Source: Pseudomonas sp. P8_241 (GTDB lineage: Bacteria > Pseudomonadota > Gammaproteobacteria > Pseudomonadales > Pseudomonadaceae). From it: a DNA stretch of 64,000 nucleotides. The position numbers were made by a program, and so were the translations under genes. Under the pieces are notes generated by a model. The model saw nothing but the letters and a program-made list of their open reading frames with translations. It searched no databases and had not been told where the DNA came from. The stretch covers positions 3,608,001-3,672,000 of the forward strand of contig NZ_CP125377.1 of assembly GCF_034008315.1 (NCBI RefSeq). Direction: 5' to 3'. Below are positions 61,041 to 64,000 of this stretch, in pieces; position 1 is the first letter of the stretch, and each line of letters opens with the position of its first letter.

Positions 61041-61069
61041 GCGGCGACAATCCGACCCATTGTCGCCGC
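61041..61069. terminator. stem-loop after the dehydrogenase pair
   Basis: GCGGCGACAAT and ATTGTCGCCGC form a perfect 11-bp stem with a 7-nt loop, 10 nt after the stop codon. There is no T-run, so termination would need another factor. Confidence 0.5.
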
Positions 61070-61308
61070 ACACAACACCTGCAGGACGAGCCGAAAAAAC
61101 CGACTACGCTGTATCTTGGATCCATACACGAAGGCCACACCACGAACATCCAAGTGAGCCTGAGCACAACCCCAGGCACATCCCAAAGTAGTCTCTGGCG
61201 TATGACCCCGTGCGCGATCCGAATTGCGCAGTCCCCTCGGTCGAATGGACGCTTTTGAAGGGAATCTCGACAGGTTGCTTCGAAGATTCGCAGAGGGATT
61301 TGATCGCC

Positions 61309-64000
61309 ATGACTCGACACGTGAATTCGTCCGGTTCGTTCAGCAGATTCCCCCGTCCAATGCCTGAGCAGTCTGAGCCGACGGCCTATACCAGCCTTCC
61401 TTTCATTGGGATTACAGATCCTGGTTCATCCCCCGAATGGCGATTGCGGCTGCAGATTGCGGCCACGGTGGCGCTGTTGAGTGGTGTGGGGGTACCTGCC
61501 TGGTCCGCGGGGGTTTGCCCTGCACCCGCGGTGGCCAATAACACTGATTGTACGGTTGCACCCGGCACCACCGTGAATGTCACTCCGGCCGGTGCCATCG
61601 GGCTGAACGCCAATGGAGCGGCGGGGCTGATAACCGCTGATGCCGTTACCCTCAATCTCGCCGCGGCCACCACGTTGGGGGCGCTGGCACTGCAAGACGC
61701 CACCATCAGTTTCAATTTCGGTATCGTCACGACGACCTCCGTTGGCGCCGCCGCGACCGGACAGACCGGCGTGCGCGCATCCGGCGCCGGCAGCAATGTC
61801 TCGGCGGCCAGTGCCGTCATCGATCTGACCCCTGCTTCAGGCACCTCCCTGAACATGCGCGGTGCGGTTGCTGACGACAGCGGTGTAGTGACGCTGAGCG
61901 ACACCACTGTGCTGGTAACAGGTGGGGCCAACGGCACGGGCAACTACGGCCTGGTATCGACCGGAGCCAACAGCCAGATCAACTTCTCCGGTGGTTCGGT
62001 CAGCACCAGTTCCCGCGCAGCCTTCGGGGTGCTGGCCGAGAGCGGTGGCGTGGTCAACCTGTCCAACGCCGCACAGATTACCTCCGCCGGAGCGATCAAT
62101 ACGGCCACTCAAGCGGGCAGTCATGGGTTGTACGCGACCGGCACCGGCAGCCAGATCAACGCCACCGGCATCAGCGCCAGCACTTCCGGCACCAACGCAT
62201 CGGCAGCGCTGGCCGAGGCCGGGGGCACCCTGGTGTTGACCAATAGTACCTTTACCAACTCGGGAAGCAGCAATAACGATAGTTTTCCCAATGCCGGGGT
62301 ACGGGCGAACACCGGGGGCAGGATTGTGATGAGCGGAGCCGGGAGCGCGATCACCACCACCGGCCTGCGCGGCTTTGGTCTTTCCGTCGAAGGCGCCGAT
62401 TCGCAGGCCCAGGTGGCAGACACGGCGATCCAGGTCGGGGGTAGCCGAACATTCGGGATTTCCATCAAAGCTGGCGGTGTGGCGCAGGTCAGTAACAGCA
62501 GCATTGCGCTCAATGGCGTCACCGGGCCGTTTGCATCGGCGGTGCAGGCCGAAGGCGCCGGCTCGAACCTGACGCTGAGCAACAGCAGTGTCAACACCAC
62601 GACCCCCACCGTCGCCGTGGGTGTAACGGCCCGGGACGGCGCGAGCATTCTTATCAGCGATTCATCGATCACCACCACAGGCGCCAACTCCGCAGCATTG
62701 AGTGCCAGCAGTGCAACGAGTACGCCAGGCTCCGTCACGGCGAATAACGTGACGATCAATACCAGTGGCGACGACAATGCCATGGGCGCCATTGCCGACC
62801 TTGGCGGCAGCGTCACGCTCAACGGCGGCACCGTCACCACCACCGGCAATCAAGTCCGGCCGTCATCTTTCGCCCATGGGCTTGGCGCACGTAACCCTAA
62901 CGGCACGTTGGTTGCCAACGGCACGGTGGTTAATACCTCGGGGCTCTCCGCCATGGGCGCCTGGTCGGACGATGGCGGCAATTCCACCTTGAATGACGTC
63001 AGGATCACCACCGCCGGTGAATTGGGAGTGGGCGTGTACGCCGTCGCCGAACAGGTCGGCGCGGGCCGGTTCACTGCCAATACCACGACCCATCGCACCA
63101 CCGTTGTAACCACCGGTCTCAATGCCTTTGGGGCCCAGGCACAATCGCGCAACGATCAGCCGGTCGATGTCGCCACGGTGACGGTGAACGACTCCTCGAT
63201 CACCACTCGCGGCACCGGTGCTGATGGATTGCGGGCGGTACTGGAAAACTACGGTTCAACGCCCTCTGGTCGCGGCGAAGCCAATGTGATCGCGAACCGC
63301 AGCACCGTGCTCACTCAGGGCACGGGTGCCTATGGCGCGCTATCGCGTGACAATCCCACCTCGGTGACCGTCAACCAGAGCTCGATCCAGACCACCGGCG
63401 CGAATGCCCATGGCGCCGTCGCGTTGATTGGCGGGCGTATCAGCGGCACCGACGCCAAGGTGTCAGCCAGTGGCGCCGATTCGATGACCCTTTATGCGGT
63501 GGGAATACCGGGGGCCGTCTCCAAGGCAGACTTCACCCGCAGCGCCCTGACCAACAGTAGCGGCCCGATTATTGGCATCGCCGGCGATGCCAATGTGACC
63601 CTTGCCGACTCTACTGCAACGGGCGCCAGTGAATGGTTGCGTGTGGGAACCATCAACGACTTTGTCGCGCTTTCCGCCTCGCCACCGCCCCTCACCGGCC
63701 CTGGCGATTTTCCGGATGAGATCACCGGCGACCTGCCGCCGCTGCAGTCGCCCCCCGTCACAGCACCCGCACCGCCCACTACCCCTGGCCTTGCCAATGT
63801 CAGCCTCTCCGGATCGACGGTCGTCGGTTCTGCCTTTACCGCGCCGGGCAGCGTTTCCAACCTGACCCTGAGCAACAATAGCGTCTGGCGCATGACCGGT
63901 GACTCCAACCTGACCAACCTGGTCAACGACCCCAGCCTCATCGAGTTCTCAGCCCCGGTGGGCGGCGTGTTCAAGACCCTCACCGTCAACACCTACAGCG
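61309..64000 (+). CDS. autotransporter-type adhesin, N-terminal passenger (window edge)
   Basis: The open frame runs off the window after 897 codons. An N-terminal extension of about 50 residues precedes a hydrophobic signal segment (LQIAATVALLSGVGVPAWSA), as in extended-signal autotransporters. The mature part is Gly/Ser/Thr/Asn-rich with many short parallel-beta-helix repeats (GSQINATGIS, GSNLTLSNSSV, GASILISDSSI). A proline-rich insert lies near residues 786-828. The visible end, FKTLTVNTYS, resembles the start of the pertactin-like region that precedes the outer-membrane barrel, which would lie beyond the edge. GAGGGA 11 nt upstream supports the ATG. It is unrelated to the catabolic genes. 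Confidence 0.83.
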   Translation, partial: MTRHVNSSGSFSRFPRPMPEQSEPTAYTSLPFIGITDPGSSPEWRLRLQIAATVALLSGVGVPAWSAGVCPAPAVANNTDCTVAPGTTVNVTPAGAIGLNANGAAGLITADAVTLNLAAATTLGALALQDATISFNFGIVTTTSVGAAATGQTGVRASGAGSNVSAASAVIDLTPASGTSLNMRGAVADDSGVVTLSDTTVLVTGGANGTGNYGLVSTGANSQINFSGGSVSTSSRAAFGVLAESGGVVNLSNAAQITSAGAINTATQAGSHGLYATGTGSQINATGISASTSGTNASAALAEAGGTLVLTNSTFTNSGSSNNDSFPNAGVRANTGGRIVMSGAGSAITTTGLRGFGLSVEGADSQAQVADTAIQVGGSRTFGISIKAGGVAQVSNSSIALNGVTGPFASAVQAEGAGSNLTLSNSSVNTTTPTVAVGVTARDGASILISDSSITTTGANSAALSASSATSTPGSVTANNVTINTSGDDNAMGAIADLGGSVTLNGGTVTTTGNQVRPSSFAHGLGARNPNGTLVANGTVVNTSGLSAMGAWSDDGGNSTLNDVRITTAGELGVGVYAVAEQVGAGRFTANTTTHRTTVVTTGLNAFGAQAQSRNDQPVDVATVTVNDSSITTRGTGADGLRAVLENYGSTPSGRGEANVIANRSTVLTQGTGAYGALSRDNPTSVTVNQSSIQTTGANAHGAVALIGGRISGTDAKVSASGADSMTLYAVGIPGAVSKADFTRSALTNSSGPIIGIAGDANVTLADSTATGASEWLRVGTINDFVALSASPPPLTGPGDFPDEITGDLPPLQSPPVTAPAPPTTPGLANVSLSGSTVVGSAFTAPGSVSNLTLSNNSVWRMTGDSNLTNLVNDPSLIEFSAPVGGVFKTLTVNTYS

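Noticed and set aside
1..64000. tRNA genes, insertion sequences, integrases or attachment sites
   Set aside because: None could be recognised by reading both strands. Island borders therefore cannot be placed within this window.

Overview
The window looks like a chromosomal segment of a fluorescent-group Pseudomonas. The evidence is a high-GC, densely packed gene layout, a galT-galA-porin gallate operon, an itaconate-type CoA-transferase/hydratase/lyase module, and many REP/REPIN elements of the GTAGGAGCGAGC...GCTCGCGA type. I see no tRNA, rRNA, insertion sequence, integrase or CRISPR array. About 48 protein genes are supported.

Layout. (1) 1-4.6 kb: gallate uptake and ring cleavage (OprD-type porin cut by the window edge, gallate dioxygenase, AAHS-type MFS transporter), with a divergent TAT-exported amidohydrolase. 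(2) 4.7-8.8 kb: a minus-strand module for a C5-dicarboxylate resembling itaconate (hydratase, acyl-CoA dehydrogenase, class III CoA-transferase, CitE-type lyase). (3) 9.0-21.7 kb: a metallo-beta-lactamase-fold protein that has lost most metal ligands, a short LuxR regulator, a DUF1302/DUF1329 envelope pair, a full-length MalT-type LuxR regulator, a second short LuxR regulator behind an alpha-methylacyl-CoA racemase, and an exported propeller-like protein. (4) 22.4-33.0 kb: nine co-oriented minus-strand genes (SCPx-type thiolase, two MaoC-type hotdog proteins, SDR, acyl-CoA dehydrogenase, acyl-CoA ligase, DUF1302, DUF1329, second thiolase) ending at a good intrinsic terminator. (5) 33.5-41.9 kb: acyl-CoA dehydrogenase, hotdog thioesterase, MalT-type regulator, REPIN array, DUF2889 protein, third SCPx-type thiolase and a degenerate acyl-CoA dehydrogenase. 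(6) 42.2-53.4 kb: MalT-type regulator, MFS transporter with an in-frame amber codon, ETF alpha/beta, two adjacent acyl-CoA dehydrogenases, zinc alcohol dehydrogenase and aldehyde dehydrogenase. (7) 53.5-61.0 kb: MalT-type regulator, two crotonase-family proteins, a TetR repressor and a second acyl-CoA dehydrogenase pair that overlaps by 4 nt. (8) 61.3 kb to the edge: start of an autotransporter-type adhesin.

How it fits together (inference). Regions 3-7 contain a complete peripheral pathway: alcohol to aldehyde to acid, CoA activation, alpha-methyl racemisation, FAD dehydrogenation with a dedicated ETF, hydration, NAD dehydrogenation and SCPx-type thiolysis. Dedicated DUF1302/DUF1329 envelope proteins accompany it. 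Racemase, SCPx-type thiolases, split MaoC proteins and paired acyl-CoA dehydrogenases are the kit used for methyl-branched, isoprenoid or steroid-like side chains. No ring-degrading steroid genes and no oxygenase for the primary substrate are visible, so the substrate is unknown. Six MalT/LuxR-family regulators within 46 kb, two of them without the ATPase half, are the most unusual feature.
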